From an uncultured Alsobacter sp. (lineage in GTDB: Bacteria; Pseudomonadota; Alphaproteobacteria; Rhizobiales; Beijerinckiaceae), in contig NZ_CAMFHB010000040.1 of NCBI RefSeq assembly GCF_945952055.1, forward strand, positions 1 to 58,349: a DNA stretch of 58,349 nucleotides, read 5' to 3'. Below are positions 8,242-16,819 of this stretch, one piece after another. The first letter of the stretch is position 1; each line of letters opens with the position of its first letter. The translations under genes and the position numbers were made by a program. The notes below the pieces were generated by a model. That model saw only the letters and a program-made list of their open reading frames with translations. It had not been told where the DNA came from and ran no database searches.

Positions 8242-9651
8242 ATGGGCCACGTCATCCTGCTGACTGCTTACACCGGACCGGCGCTCGATCGGATCCGGTC
8301 GGCACTGGGTCTCGACCAGAGCTTTGCCGTCGTGCAGACGCTGGACGCGTTGCTTGCGGAGCCCATTGGGCCGGAGACGTCCCTCATCAGCTTCGGAACT
8401 GGTGTGATCGTTCCGTCCGACACGCTCGCCCGGCTTTCCCGGCCGGCTTATAACGTACACGCCGCCTCTCCAGACTTTCCCGGCCGCGATCCGCATCATC
8501 ATGCCGTTTACAGGCAGGCGCCGCGGTACGGTGCGACGCTTCACCTGATGGAGGCGCGGGTCGATGCGGGCCCCATCGTGGGCGTCGCGCTGTTCGACGT
8601 CACGGTGAACGCGCGCCCTTCCGACCTGCTGGCGGCGGCCAGCGAAGCAGGACTGCAGCTTATCGAAAGATTCGGGCCGAGGCTTCTCGAGCCGCCCCCC
8701 CTTCCGGCTCTGCCCGATGTGCACTGGGGCCCCGTCAAGACACGGCGGAGCGACCTCAAGCGGCTATCGACCGTCAGCTGCCTCATGGACGAAGCGGAGT
8801 TCGAGCGCCGGTACAGGGCCTTCGATGGCGGCGCGCACGACAACCTGACCCTGAGGCTTCACGGCCGCACCTTCCGGATCGAAAAGCGAGAGGAACAGCC
8901 CGCCGCGAACGGACGGGCGTTCGCCGACTTCACCGAGGATGGTTTCGTCGCGCTGATGCGCGCCCTGGTGACGCGTGGCTACCGGTTCGCGGAGTTGGGG
9001 GACGGGGGCTCGGACCGCCACGTGGTCTGGCGCCACGACGTGGACTTCTCGATGCATCGGGCGGCGCGGCTGGCCGAACTGGAGGCCCGGGAAGGAGCCC
9101 GCGCGACCTACTTCGTCAACCCGCGCTGCGAGTTCTACAACCTTCTCGAGCCGGGAGTCCTTGCGCTGGTCCGGTCGATCCAGGACCACGGCCACGTCGT
9201 CGGCCTCCATTTCGATGCCGGCGCGCTGGGCGTCACGCAGTGGACGAGGCCCATGCTGGAGACAGCGGTCGCGAAGGAGTGCGACCTGCTGGAATCCATC
9301 CTCGGTACGGCGGTCGGGACCGTCAGCTGGCATAATCCGGACCTGAGCAACGTCCTGGACTTCGACGACGAGGTCATCGCCGGCCGGAGCAACGCCTATT
9401 CGGCGAGGATGCGCCGCGAGTACGTCTACTGCTCGGACTCGAACGGCTTCTGGCGCTTCAAGAGCATGACCGCGGTCATCGCCGAGGGGCACGAGCGTCT
9501 GTACCTGCTGACCCATCCGGCATGGTGGACGCCCGAGCCGATGTCGCCCTCCGAGCGGATCGATCGCGCCATCCTGGGCCGTGCGCGGGCCGTGAGACGC
9601 AGCTACGACATCCTGCTCGCGCGAGGCGGCCGGCGTAACGTCACGGGGTAG
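8242..9651 (+). CDS. Fused formyltransferase-like and polysaccharide deacetylase-like protein
   Basis: 469 residues in one continuous frame. Residues ~1-165 form a short formyltransferase-like domain: YNVHAASPDFPGRDPHHH carries Asn71 and His73, and EARVDAGPI carries Asp108, so the Asn-His-Asp triad is kept although the nucleotide-fold half is abbreviated. Residues ~190-460 are deacetylase-like: VVWRHDVDFSMHRAARLAEL (H265, D266, D268), ARATYFVNP, HGHVVGLHFDAG (H323), SWHNPD and LLTHPAWW. The fusion joins the same two activities that the two preceding genes encode separately. This suggests one substrate whose N-acyl group is swapped. It ends 10 bp inside the convergent methyltransferase gene (9641). 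The formyl domain may be a binding or vestigial domain rather than active. Confidence 0.8.
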   Translation: MGHVILLTAYTGPALDRIRSALGLDQSFAVVQTLDALLAEPIGPETSLISFGTGVIVPSDTLARLSRPAYNVHAASPDFPGRDPHHHAVYRQAPRYGATLHLMEARVDAGPIVGVALFDVTVNARPSDLLAAASEAGLQLIERFGPRLLEPPPLPALPDVHWGPVKTRRSDLKRLSTVSCLMDEAEFERRYRAFDGGAHDNLTLRLHGRTFRIEKREEQPAANGRAFADFTEDGFVALMRALVTRGYRFAELGDGGSDRHVVWRHDVDFSMHRAARLAELEAREGARATYFVNPRCEFYNLLEPGVLALVRSIQDHGHVVGLHFDAGALGVTQWTRPMLETAVAKECDLLESILGTAVGTVSWHNPDLSNVLDFDDEVIAGRSNAYSARMRREYVYCSDSNGFWRFKSMTAVIAEGHERLYLLTHPAWWTPEPMSPSERIDRAILGRARAVRRSYDILLARGGRRNVTG

Positions 9652-10678
9652 GAGCGTCCGCCGGAACGGCCACAGCCTGGCCGGGCTTGCGCGCGACGAC
9701 GGTGATGCCGGCTTCCTCGGCATGCAGGTGTTCGATCGAGAGGCCAGCCATCTCCACCCATCCGCGCACCTCTTCGGGCGTCTGGCGGAACGCGTATTTC
9801 GGCATGAACCAGTCGAAATTGATATGGTTCATCTCGTCGAAAGTGAATTCGGGTCGGTAATAGGCCTTCAGAACCGACCAGTAGAAGAGACGCTGGATGT
9901 CGATCTCGCCCTTCCTGATCCCGAGCGATGGGATGTCATCCTTGATATCGACCTTGGCCTTCATCTCGCCGAGGGCGATGCCCAGGCCGGTGATGGCCTT
10001 CATGTCCTCCCACGCCTGTTGGGGCGGCATGGCGGAAAAGATGGACCGCAGGTAATCGTCGGTGAACTCGCGGACGGGTCCCTTCTTGTTGTAGACATAG
10101 AAAGCAAAGACGCCGCCGGGTCGCAGAAGCGGCACCAGCGAGTCGAACGCGCCCTTGGTCGATGGCGTGTGATGCAGAACGCCCTCGGAAAGGATGAGAT
10201 CGACCGAGCCCGGCCGGACCGGCAGCTTGGTCAGGTCGCATTGGATGAACAGGGAGTCACGGCAGCGCGGCGCCAGGTTCTCTCGCGCAATGGCGACGGC
10301 GCTCGATATGTCCGATCCGATGTAGCGGATCCGATCCCATTGCCCTTCGAAGATGATGTCGGCGGAAAACCCCGATCCGCATCCCGCGTCGAGCACGATC
10401 GGGCCCTGCTGTGCGGCGACATAGTCCAGCGGATTGCGCCCGCCGTACCGGGTGTCGAGCCAGCGGATTTGCGTCTCCCGGACAGCGCCGGACGCGTAGG
10501 TCTCACGCTTGCTCCACTTGAAGCCGAAAGCCTCGCTGGTCTGCCCCTGGCCAGCCTCGTGCTCGTCCGCGAAGGTCAGCACGCCGTCGCGCATGGTGGC
10601 CGAACGCCCCTGGAATTCAGCCGACGCGCTGTCGGGCGGCAAAGAGCGGCCAAGAACGGCCTCGATCCACGAAGTCAA
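9641..10678 (-). CDS. Class I SAM-dependent methyltransferase
   Basis: 345 residues from TTG 10678; AAGGA about nine bases upstream supports this start, and an ATG 29 codons further in is the alternative. The motif IVLDAGCGSGFSAD (residues 94-107) is the SAM-binding glycine loop, IGSDIS is the acidic strand-2 end, and DLILSEGVLHHTP is the post-motif II region typical of small-molecule methyltransferases. The N-terminal ~60 residues (FGFKWSKRET) resemble the lead-in of sugar or lipid-linked methyltransferases. It is the last minus-strand gene of the polysaccharide block. In ABC-exported O-antigens with a carbohydrate-binding Wzt domain, a terminal methyl group often marks the finished chain; such a capping role is inferred only. 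Confidence 0.8.
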   Translation of the reverse strand: MTSWIEAVLGRSLPPDSASAEFQGRSATMRDGVLTFADEHEAGQGQTSEAFGFKWSKRETYASGAVRETQIRWLDTRYGGRNPLDYVAAQQGPIVLDAGCGSGFSADIIFEGQWDRIRYIGSDISSAVAIARENLAPRCRDSLFIQCDLTKLPVRPGSVDLILSEGVLHHTPSTKGAFDSLVPLLRPGGVFAFYVYNKKGPVREFTDDYLRSIFSAMPPQQAWEDMKAITGLGIALGEMKAKVDIKDDIPSLGIRKGEIDIQRLFYWSVLKAYYRPEFTFDEMNHINFDWFMPKYAFRQTPEEVRGWVEMAGLSIEHLHAEEAGITVVARKPGQAVAVPADAPTP

Positions 10679-10859
10679 AGGGCTGTCCTTCCGGTCTGGT
10701 CTGGCGGCATCGCGCTCGATCCGAAGCTCGCCATCAGCACGCGCTCACGTTTCCGGCTGCTTAGCACTCTTCGAGACCTCAAATCCACCCGCAGGCCCCT
10801 CTCGCCGCTCTTTGGCCGAGGTGGTCTTTGCTGCGGCGCCTGAGGCGACCAGGGCCGGA

Positions 10860-12080
10860 TCAGCCATCGACGAGACACCGTGCGACGGTCTCCATCCGGT
10901 TGGCATATGTGTGCCTGTCCAGGACGAGAGCATGCAGGCGATCGACGATCGCGCCGCGCTGGTCCGGATCGGCAAAGCGGCGGAGAACATCGTCGATGTT
11001 GGAGAAGTCGGGCTCGAGCGCCAGGTAGTGCTCGTCCGCGACGAGGATGTCGTTGAACCGTCCCGGGAACATGATCTGGCAGGTACGCGTGCCGGCCGCA
11101 TCGAAATGCCTCGAGCTGATGCACTTGCCGTTGATGGCGGGCCGTTCCCGCCCCGCGAAAAAGCGCGCATGGATCTCGGCAGGATCGACCGCCTCGTTGA
11201 CCAGCGCCTCGTGGCGGAGCGGGCCGTGGCGCAGCACCTTGCGGGCGAGGTCGCGCGCCCATCCCGGCAGCTTGTGACCCAGGGTTCGCAGGGCGGAGTC
11301 GTTGCGGATGACGAAGGCGCTTCCCGAGCGGGACAGAATGTAGTCGCGAATGGCGTTGACGGTCGCGTCGTCACGCTCGAGGAACCACGTCCCCGCTTCC
11401 GTCGCGACCGTCGCCTTGCTGCGGTTCAGGAAATCGGCCCATCCGGTCCGGTCGAAGCGGCCGTCGGAGATGTCGATGGCGAGCCCCCTGCCCGGACCCT
11501 GCGTCCTGAACCAGTCGAGGATGCGGTTGCGGTCATCGTCACCCAGGTGAGCGAGGTACCGGACCGCTCTAGCTCCCACGTCGATGGGACGGTCCTGCGC
11601 CGCACGAAGAGGCCGGTAGGCAGCCGGATTGAGGGCATGGGGGATCGCAACGACCCGACCGGCCACGTCGCCGAACAGATACTGCCCCGCCTCCGGAAGC
11701 AGCTGGGTAGCGACGATGTCAGGCCGAAACAGCGAAAAGAGATGGCGTTTCTCGGCAATCGGAGAACCCGGCAGGCTCACCTCGTTGCCGACGAACGTCA
11801 GCAGCGGCACCTTGCGCCCGGCCAGGGTGGCCGCATGAGGCTCCAGGTAGTCGGTCGTGTCGCCATTGGTGGAATGGAGGAGGACGACGGCATCGACCTC
11901 GCCCAGGAGCGCCGGCAGCCGCTCCCTCGCCTCTGCCGGAACGATGTCGAACGGAACGGCGTCGAAATGCGGTGACGTCGCGAAGGCATCGAGCCAGTCG
12001 TCGTAGTAGGAGAGACGATCCGTGTAGTTCGCATATCCCACGAGCACGCGGATTCGGCTTTCACGCGAAGACGTCGTCAT
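10860..12080 (-). CDS. Glycosyltransferase, CgeB/GT1-like
   Basis: 406 residues. The N-terminal half is a Rossmann-like region (RIRVLVGYANYTDRLSYYDDW). The C-terminal half carries the pattern of CgeB/YkvP-type glycosyltransferases: KCISSRHFDAAGTRTCQIM, then a flexible loop and LALEPDFSNIDDVLRRF, where the acceptor-independent sugar-nucleotide site usually sits. The same pattern occurs in the N-terminal module of the gene at 23874-26501 (SPRIFESALAGTCQIL), so the two are related. It probably adds one sugar of the surface glycan in the cytoplasm. The linkage cannot be predicted. The 181 bp between it and the methyltransferase holds no gene. Confidence 0.7.
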   Translation of the reverse strand: MTTSSRESRIRVLVGYANYTDRLSYYDDWLDAFATSPHFDAVPFDIVPAEARERLPALLGEVDAVVLLHSTNGDTTDYLEPHAATLAGRKVPLLTFVGNEVSLPGSPIAEKRHLFSLFRPDIVATQLLPEAGQYLFGDVAGRVVAIPHALNPAAYRPLRAAQDRPIDVGARAVRYLAHLGDDDRNRILDWFRTQGPGRGLAIDISDGRFDRTGWADFLNRSKATVATEAGTWFLERDDATVNAIRDYILSRSGSAFVIRNDSALRTLGHKLPGWARDLARKVLRHGPLRHEALVNEAVDPAEIHARFFAGRERPAINGKCISSRHFDAAGTRTCQIMFPGRFNDILVADEHYLALEPDFSNIDDVLRRFADPDQRGAIVDRLHALVLDRHTYANRMETVARCLVDG

Positions 12081-12217
12081 CTTGCGGTCACGTCCTCACG
12101 GTGCGGAAGGGGCATGATGACCAGGACCCATGACGGCATTGGCGTCTGCCGAGGTTCCGCGCAGGTTGCCGAAACCACGCATTTTGCCGGGAGCATCGAC
12201 CGCAGCCGACGATCCCC

Positions 12218-13261
12218 TCACGCGACATCCTTCAGGACACGGGCAATGGCATCCGAAGCCCGCCCGTCGCCGTAGTCCGTGATGTCGCTTCGCGGACCAT
12301 GGGGCGGCCCCTGCCAGAGCCGGTTCCAGCCATGGGTCACCGTTTCGGTCCACTCCGTCTCGTCGCGCAGCGTGGTGCACGGGACCCGGTGGAAATAGGC
12401 TTCCTTCTGCAGGCCGCCGGAGTCGGTGAAGACCGCCGTCGCGCCCGCTAGCAACTGAGCCATGTCGAGGTATCCCACGGGCCCGACGACCCGCAGGCCT
12501 TCCAGCGAAACGCCACTGCGCTGCACCGCCTGCCGGGTCCGGGGGTGAAGCGGGAGGACCACGGGAACGCCGGCGGCCTGCTCGCGCAGGAACGCCAGCA
12601 CGGCAGCGAGCCGCACCGGATCGTCGGTGTTCTCGGCCCGGTGCACGGTGGCGAGCGCGTACTTGCCCTTGTCCAGCCCGAGTTCGGCGCGGACCGTCGC
12701 ACGTCCTTCCGCCTGCTTCACGGCAAACAGCGTGGCGTCGAACATCACGTCGCCGACATGATGCACGCCCTTGCGGATCCCCTCGTCGGCGAGGTTCTCG
12801 ACGGCGACCACCGTGGGGCAGAACTGGAGGGTGGCGACGTGGTCGGTGACGACGCGGTTGATCTCCTCGGGCATGCGCCGGTTGAAGCTGCGCAGGCCCG
12901 CCTCGACGTGGGCAACCGGGACATGCAGCTTGGCGGCCACGAGGGCGCCGGCGAGCGTCGAGTTGGTATCGCCGTAGACCAGGACCCAATCGGGCTTCTC
13001 TGCGGCGGTCACGGGCTCCAGAGCAGCCATCATGCGCCCAGTCATCTCACCGTGACCGCCCCCGTGAATGTCCAGCCGGTGCGCTGGGGCGGGTATGCCG
13101 AGTTCGTCGAAGAAGACGTCGGACATGTCCGCGTCGAAGTGCTGGCCGGTGTGGACCATGATCTCCGTCAGTCCGGCCGTGTCGCGGATGGCGCGGCTCA
13201 CCGCGGCGGCCTTGATGAACTGGGGCCGGGCACCGACGACGGTCAGGACGCGGACCGTCAT
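12218..13261 (-). CDS. wlbD: Non-hydrolysing UDP-sugar 2-epimerase, WbpI/WlbD type
   Basis: 347 residues. The start ATG 13261 overlaps the upstream stop by 4 nt (ATGA). The sequence follows the UDP-GlcNAc 2-epimerase fold and specifically the WbpI/WlbD branch: VVGARPQFIKAAAVS, MVHTGQHFDADMSDVFF, LDIHGGGHGEMTGRM, VLVYGDTNSTLAGAL, VEAGLRSFNRRMPEEINR, VHRAENTDDP and TDSGGLQKEA. WbpI converts UDP-2,3-diacetamido-glucuronic acid to the manno isomer. Ordinary WecB proteins begin differently (FGTRPEAIK), which favours the diacetamido-sugar assignment. The other four steps of that pathway are in the same window (48330, 41655, 37132, 41022). A plain UDP-GlcNAc 2-epimerase remains possible. Confidence 0.8.
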   Translation of the reverse strand: MTVRVLTVVGARPQFIKAAAVSRAIRDTAGLTEIMVHTGQHFDADMSDVFFDELGIPAPAHRLDIHGGGHGEMTGRMMAALEPVTAAEKPDWVLVYGDTNSTLAGALVAAKLHVPVAHVEAGLRSFNRRMPEEINRVVTDHVATLQFCPTVVAVENLADEGIRKGVHHVGDVMFDATLFAVKQAEGRATVRAELGLDKGKYALATVHRAENTDDPVRLAAVLAFLREQAAGVPVVLPLHPRTRQAVQRSGVSLEGLRVVGPVGYLDMAQLLAGATAVFTDSGGLQKEAYFHRVPCTTLRDETEWTETVTHGWNRLWQGPPHGPRSDITDYGDGRASDAIARVLKDVA

Positions 13262-14316
13262 GCCGCGTAGGTCCGCACCTGCGGCACGTAGCGGGCGTGC
13301 TGGCTCATGCAGCCCAAAATGCGTTGACGGTTGGTGCGGGTCCATTCGACGGTCCGGGCGAGGCCCTCGGCATGCGCGACCTCCGCAACGAAACCGAGCT
13401 TCTCGCGAGCCTTGGACGGATCGCCGTAGCGCTGGCCCGACCGGTCCCAATCGCGGGCCGGGGCGAGCGCGATCGGCGTGGGATTGGCGGTGAGCGCGTT
13501 GATCCGCTCGGCCAGGTCCCGGATGGTGGTCTCCACCCCCGAGGCCAGATTGTAGATCTCGCCCGGTTCTCCGCGCAGCGCGCACGCCATCAGGCCGCGG
13601 GCCATGTCCTCGACGAAGATGAAGTCGCGCGACGCGATCCCGCCGTTCTCGACCGGAAGCGCCTCGCCGTGCAAGGCTTTCCAGATGAACGTCGGCGTCA
13701 CGTTGCGCCACACGGTGTGAACCGTCCCGCGCCAGCGGCCGGCGCCCAGGATTTCGCCCGGACCGTAGACGTTCTGGAACCGCGCCTTGACGAACGGCAG
13801 CTTGTGCCGCGTGAAGTAATAGTTGCCGTACATCTCGCCGACGAGCTTCGAGATCGAGTACGGGCTGTCATGGAAGAGGGAGACGGGTGCGTCTTCCGTC
13901 GTGGCGAATGCTCCGTCGAAGGTCTTCTCGGCGACGGCGCATCCTGCGGCCGCATAGACCACCTTTCTCAGGCTGGCCATGCCCTTCAGGCGCTCGAAAA
14001 GCTTCAGCGTGGTGAGCGTGTTGTTGTCGTGGTCTGCGATGGGGTCGGCGATTGACGACTGGTTGCCGTGATAGCAGGCGAGATGGAACACGTAGTCGAG
14101 GTCGTCCGGCAGAGCCGCCAGAATGCGGTCATCGGCGACGGACCCGAAACGGAAATCGATATCCTCGCCTTCCGGAACATTCGAGACGTCCGCCGACAGG
14201 AGGTTGTCGACGATCACGATCCGGCGCGGCCCCTGCTCGCGGATCAGCCGGACAAGGTTGGAGCCCACGAACCCGGCACCGCCGACGATCGCGACCTTTG
14301 CTCCCGAAAACGACAT
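13258..14316 (-). CDS. wbmF: WbmF-like short-chain dehydrogenase/epimerase
   Basis: 352 residues. ATG 14316 was chosen because GGAG lies 8 nt upstream and the Rossmann motif VAIVGGAGFVGSN starts directly after it; an ATG at 14334 overlapping the previous stop (TGATG) is the alternative. The protein is an extended SDR with Y153-x3-K157 (SPYSISK). It matches the Bordetella O-antigen enzyme WbmF in distinctive stretches: FHLACYHGNQSSI, DHDNNTLTTLKL, ARFQNVYGPGEILGAGRWRG and NVTPTFIWKALHG. The position where most SDR epimerases have Ser-Ser/Thr reads AAAGCA (122-127). WbmF acts on UDP-diacetamido-uronic acids in the current model. It lies next to wlbD and near the WbmG/WbmH-like pair. Confidence 0.8.
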   Translation of the reverse strand: MSFSGAKVAIVGGAGFVGSNLVRLIREQGPRRIVIVDNLLSADVSNVPEGEDIDFRFGSVADDRILAALPDDLDYVFHLACYHGNQSSIADPIADHDNNTLTTLKLFERLKGMASLRKVVYAAAGCAVAEKTFDGAFATTEDAPVSLFHDSPYSISKLVGEMYGNYYFTRHKLPFVKARFQNVYGPGEILGAGRWRGTVHTVWRNVTPTFIWKALHGEALPVENGGIASRDFIFVEDMARGLMACALRGEPGEIYNLASGVETTIRDLAERINALTANPTPIALAPARDWDRSGQRYGDPSKAREKLGFVAEVAHAEGLARTVEWTRTNRQRILGCMSQHARYVPQVRTYAA

Positions 14317-14333
14317 GAAAAGATCTCCGCCCA

Positions 14334-15383
14334 TCAAGGCCGGATGACAAGTCCGCACTCGCGGAGCGTGTCTGCAATCCGGCCCGCAACCGCGGCGGAG
14401 AAGGCCGCATTGTAGTGGACATTGTCAACATAGAGATTCCCGGTGGCGCGGTCCTGCATGTCGGCGAGCCAGAGCACCCGGGGATCGACCCGGCCCTCGT
14501 CGCGCAGCCTCGCCATGAGGGCGTAGCCGGCCGCTGACGAATTGAAAGGTCCGAATCCATCCGCCGCCTTGACGAAGCCGTGCAGCGAGAGGTCGTAACC
14601 GAAGGTCGGGACCGGTTGCCAGGCAAACAGGGTCGTGATGCCGACTTCCTCTCCCAGCGCTTCGGTCAGCCGGCGGTTCAGGAGCCACCTGTCGACGACG
14701 GTCTCGGCGTCGCCGCGCGCCGCCGGCGCCGGATCCGACGGGCGAGGCGGGGGCGCCAGCAGGCGCCGCCGCGCGGTCCTGACGAACCACCCGACCATCT
14801 CGCCCATCCCGCGCAGCGGATCCACCATGGTGAGGTGGCGCGTGCTGATCATGTTGCGCAGGGCACCCGTCCACTGCGGCTCGTCGTCGGGGTAGACGAA
14901 CTCGTTCAGGCCATCGAGGAAGACGGCCACGTGCGGCCCGACGCCCTTGAGGATATGACGCTCGAAGAGCGCCCGTTCCTGGCTCGAGTAGTAGTAGCTG
15001 CGCCCGAAATTGTAGACGGCGACATCCGGGCGCGTGCGCCGCAGCATGTCCTGCAGGACGGACGGGATCGTCTGGGCATCGGGCAATCCCGAACCGAGGA
15101 GGTTGGATCCGCCGTAGAGGAAGACGTTCAGGGCATCGCGCCGCGGTGGCCAGGGCGCCTGGCTCGCCACGTGGCGGAACCCCGCTGCGTCGATGTTGAC
15201 GAAGCGGCCGGTCTTGGCGCGAATCCTGAGCTGCGTGAAGGCTTCGAAGTCGTAGATCCAGCTCGACTCCGCCAGCAACTGCCGCAGGTCGGTTTCCGAC
15301 CAGCCCGGATAGGCGGCGGCCAGGGCGTCCCAGCCCTGCTCGCGCACCACGGCGGGCTGCCTGCGCGCCATGCTCAGGGTCAT
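14334..15383 (-). CDS. SGNH-fold hydrolase-like protein
   Basis: 349 residues; ATG 15383 overlaps the upstream flippase stop by 4 nt (ATGA). SGNH blocks are present: FLYGGSNLLGSG (block I, GGS in place of GDS, nucleophile Ser kept), FGRSYYYSSQE, FLDGLNEF (block III, Gly-x-Asn) and YVDNVHYN (block V, Asp-x-x-His). The N-terminal ~70 residues and a Pro-rich insert around residue 210 are extra. Proteins of this fold add or remove O-acyl groups on glycans. Placement between a flippase and wbmF suggests a job on the exported polymer or its precursor. No clear signal peptide is seen, so it may act in the cytoplasm. Confidence 0.7.
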   Translation of the reverse strand: MTLSMARRQPAVVREQGWDALAAAYPGWSETDLRQLLAESSWIYDFEAFTQLRIRAKTGRFVNIDAAGFRHVASQAPWPPRRDALNVFLYGGSNLLGSGLPDAQTIPSVLQDMLRRTRPDVAVYNFGRSYYYSSQERALFERHILKGVGPHVAVFLDGLNEFVYPDDEPQWTGALRNMISTRHLTMVDPLRGMGEMVGWFVRTARRRLLAPPPRPSDPAPAARGDAETVVDRWLLNRRLTEALGEEVGITTLFAWQPVPTFGYDLSLHGFVKAADGFGPFNSSAAGYALMARLRDEGRVDPRVLWLADMQDRATGNLYVDNVHYNAAFSAAVAGRIADTLRECGLVIRP

Positions 15384-16804
15384 GCCCACAGCGAGGCCCT
15401 CCGTCCTGCTGCCCACACGGCCACGGCCGCACACCCGGCCAAAGCACCGCCCGTTCCTGCCGAGGCCAGCGAGCCGACGCTGTCGGCCATGGTTCGTGCA
15501 AGCACCAGACAGATCCCCACGGCACAGCCGGCCCATGCATGTTCGAATCGCACGAATGATCCCGCGGGAGAGTCGGCCTGTCCATTGACGACCCATTGGA
15601 CGGCGATCATGACGCAGGCACCGGCCACGGCGCCCAGTCCGGCATTGGCAGCGCCCGCATGCAAAACCAGGACATAGGTGACGATCACCGCGACGCCGGC
15701 GCCGAGCCCCTGCACGGCGCTGGCGATCCAGATCTTTCGCGAGAAGTAGAGCGCGGGAACCAAGATGCTCCAGATGGCCAGCAGGGCCTGCGACAGCGCG
15801 ACGTCTCCCACGACGTGGACGGCCCCGCCGTAGCGGGGATCGACCAGCAGCAGACGGGCCAGAGGAGCAAGAGCGTAGAACAGGATCGCGGCGCATCCGA
15901 ATGCGCCGATGGCGATCATCAGCACGCGGCCGAACGCGTGCGGCGCTTCGTGCTGGCGAGCGGCGAAGGACTGGAAATAGGGAAACCACGCCGACGAGAA
16001 GCCAGTGGTGGCGAGCGACATCGTCATGCCCAGCCCATAACCGGCATTGTAGACGCCCGCTGCGGCGAGCCCATCGACCCTGGCGAGGATGAACGGACCG
16101 GCTCCCTGCAGGGCGGCCATGAAGGCCGCTCCCGGGATGAACGGCCAGCCGAGGCGCATCAGCTTTCGGGCGACCGGAGCGCTGGCCGCAAGGAGCGGCG
16201 TGCCCGCTGCGCGCGCCGCGAGGACCACGCCGACGAGGGCGCCGAGGGCTCCGGCCTCGAGCCAGCCCCAGGCGCCTCGCCCGAGGCCTACCACGAGGAC
16301 GAGGGCGAGGGCGACACCCGCGGCCGCCGCTGCGGCCGTCACCGCGAGGTGAGCGAGCGGTCGTCCCTGAAACTGGAGCGCCAGCGCGTAAGGTTGGGCC
16401 AGCAGCTGCAAACCCGCGCCCGCGAACGCAAGGGCGGGCATGAGCGCGCCCGCCTGGGCCAGCGGCAATCCGGGAACCGCGGGGGCCACCAGGCACAGCA
16501 GCACCCCTGCGACCGTCGCCGTGCCGAGCAACAAGGCGGTCGTGGCGATGACCTCGCCCCGGCGCTCGACGGGCACCTCGTAGTAGACCGCCCCGGCCGA
16601 CGTGGTCAGCCCCAGCCCGAGCACGGTGCGCAGGATCACGGCGGCGGTGGTGAGGAGGGCCACGAGCCCCATCTCCTCCGGTGCGATCCAGCCGGCGAGC
16701 AGCGGCGGCAGGGCGTAGGCGACCGCACGGCTGAGGCCATTCCCGAGCGCGAAGATCGCGCTCGATCCGAGCAGGCCGGCGGCTGCTCCTCGAGGGAAAG
16801 ACAG
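15380..16804 (-). CDS. MOP-superfamily polysaccharide flippase (Wzx-like), probable CTG start
   Basis: Hydrophobic protein with about 12-14 predicted membrane segments. From the first ATG (16672) it would have 430 residues and lack the first helix. The same frame continues upstream for 44 codons of unmistakable flippase N-terminus (GLLGSSAIFALGNGLSRA, then PPLLAGWIAPEE) until the TAG stop of the preceding gene at 16822-16820. No ATG, GTG or TTG occurs in that stretch. CTG 16804 is the best-placed candidate start, giving 474 residues (MSFPRGAAAG...) with a GAGG 12 nt upstream. It would move lipid-linked glycan across the inner membrane. It shares the locus with an ABC exporter (28975-32375), which is unusual if one polymer is made. 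Co-transcribed with the SGNH gene (ATGA overlap). Confidence 0.75.
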   Translation of the reverse strand: MSFPRGAAAGLLGSSAIFALGNGLSRAVAYALPPLLAGWIAPEEMGLVALLTTAAVILRTVLGLGLTTSAGAVYYEVPVERRGEVIATTALLLGTATVAGVLLCLVAPAVPGLPLAQAGALMPALAFAGAGLQLLAQPYALALQFQGRPLAHLAVTAAAAAAGVALALVLVVGLGRGAWGWLEAGALGALVGVVLAARAAGTPLLAASAPVARKLMRLGWPFIPGAAFMAALQGAGPFILARVDGLAAAGVYNAGYGLGMTMSLATTGFSSAWFPYFQSFAARQHEAPHAFGRVLMIAIGAFGCAAILFYALAPLARLLLVDPRYGGAVHVVGDVALSQALLAIWSILVPALYFSRKIWIASAVQGLGAGVAVIVTYVLVLHAGAANAGLGAVAGACVMIAVQWVVNGQADSPAGSFVRFEHAWAGCAVGICLVLARTMADSVGSLASAGTGGALAGCAAVAVWAAGRRASLWA

Positions 16805-16819
16805 TGTTCGGACCCGCCT

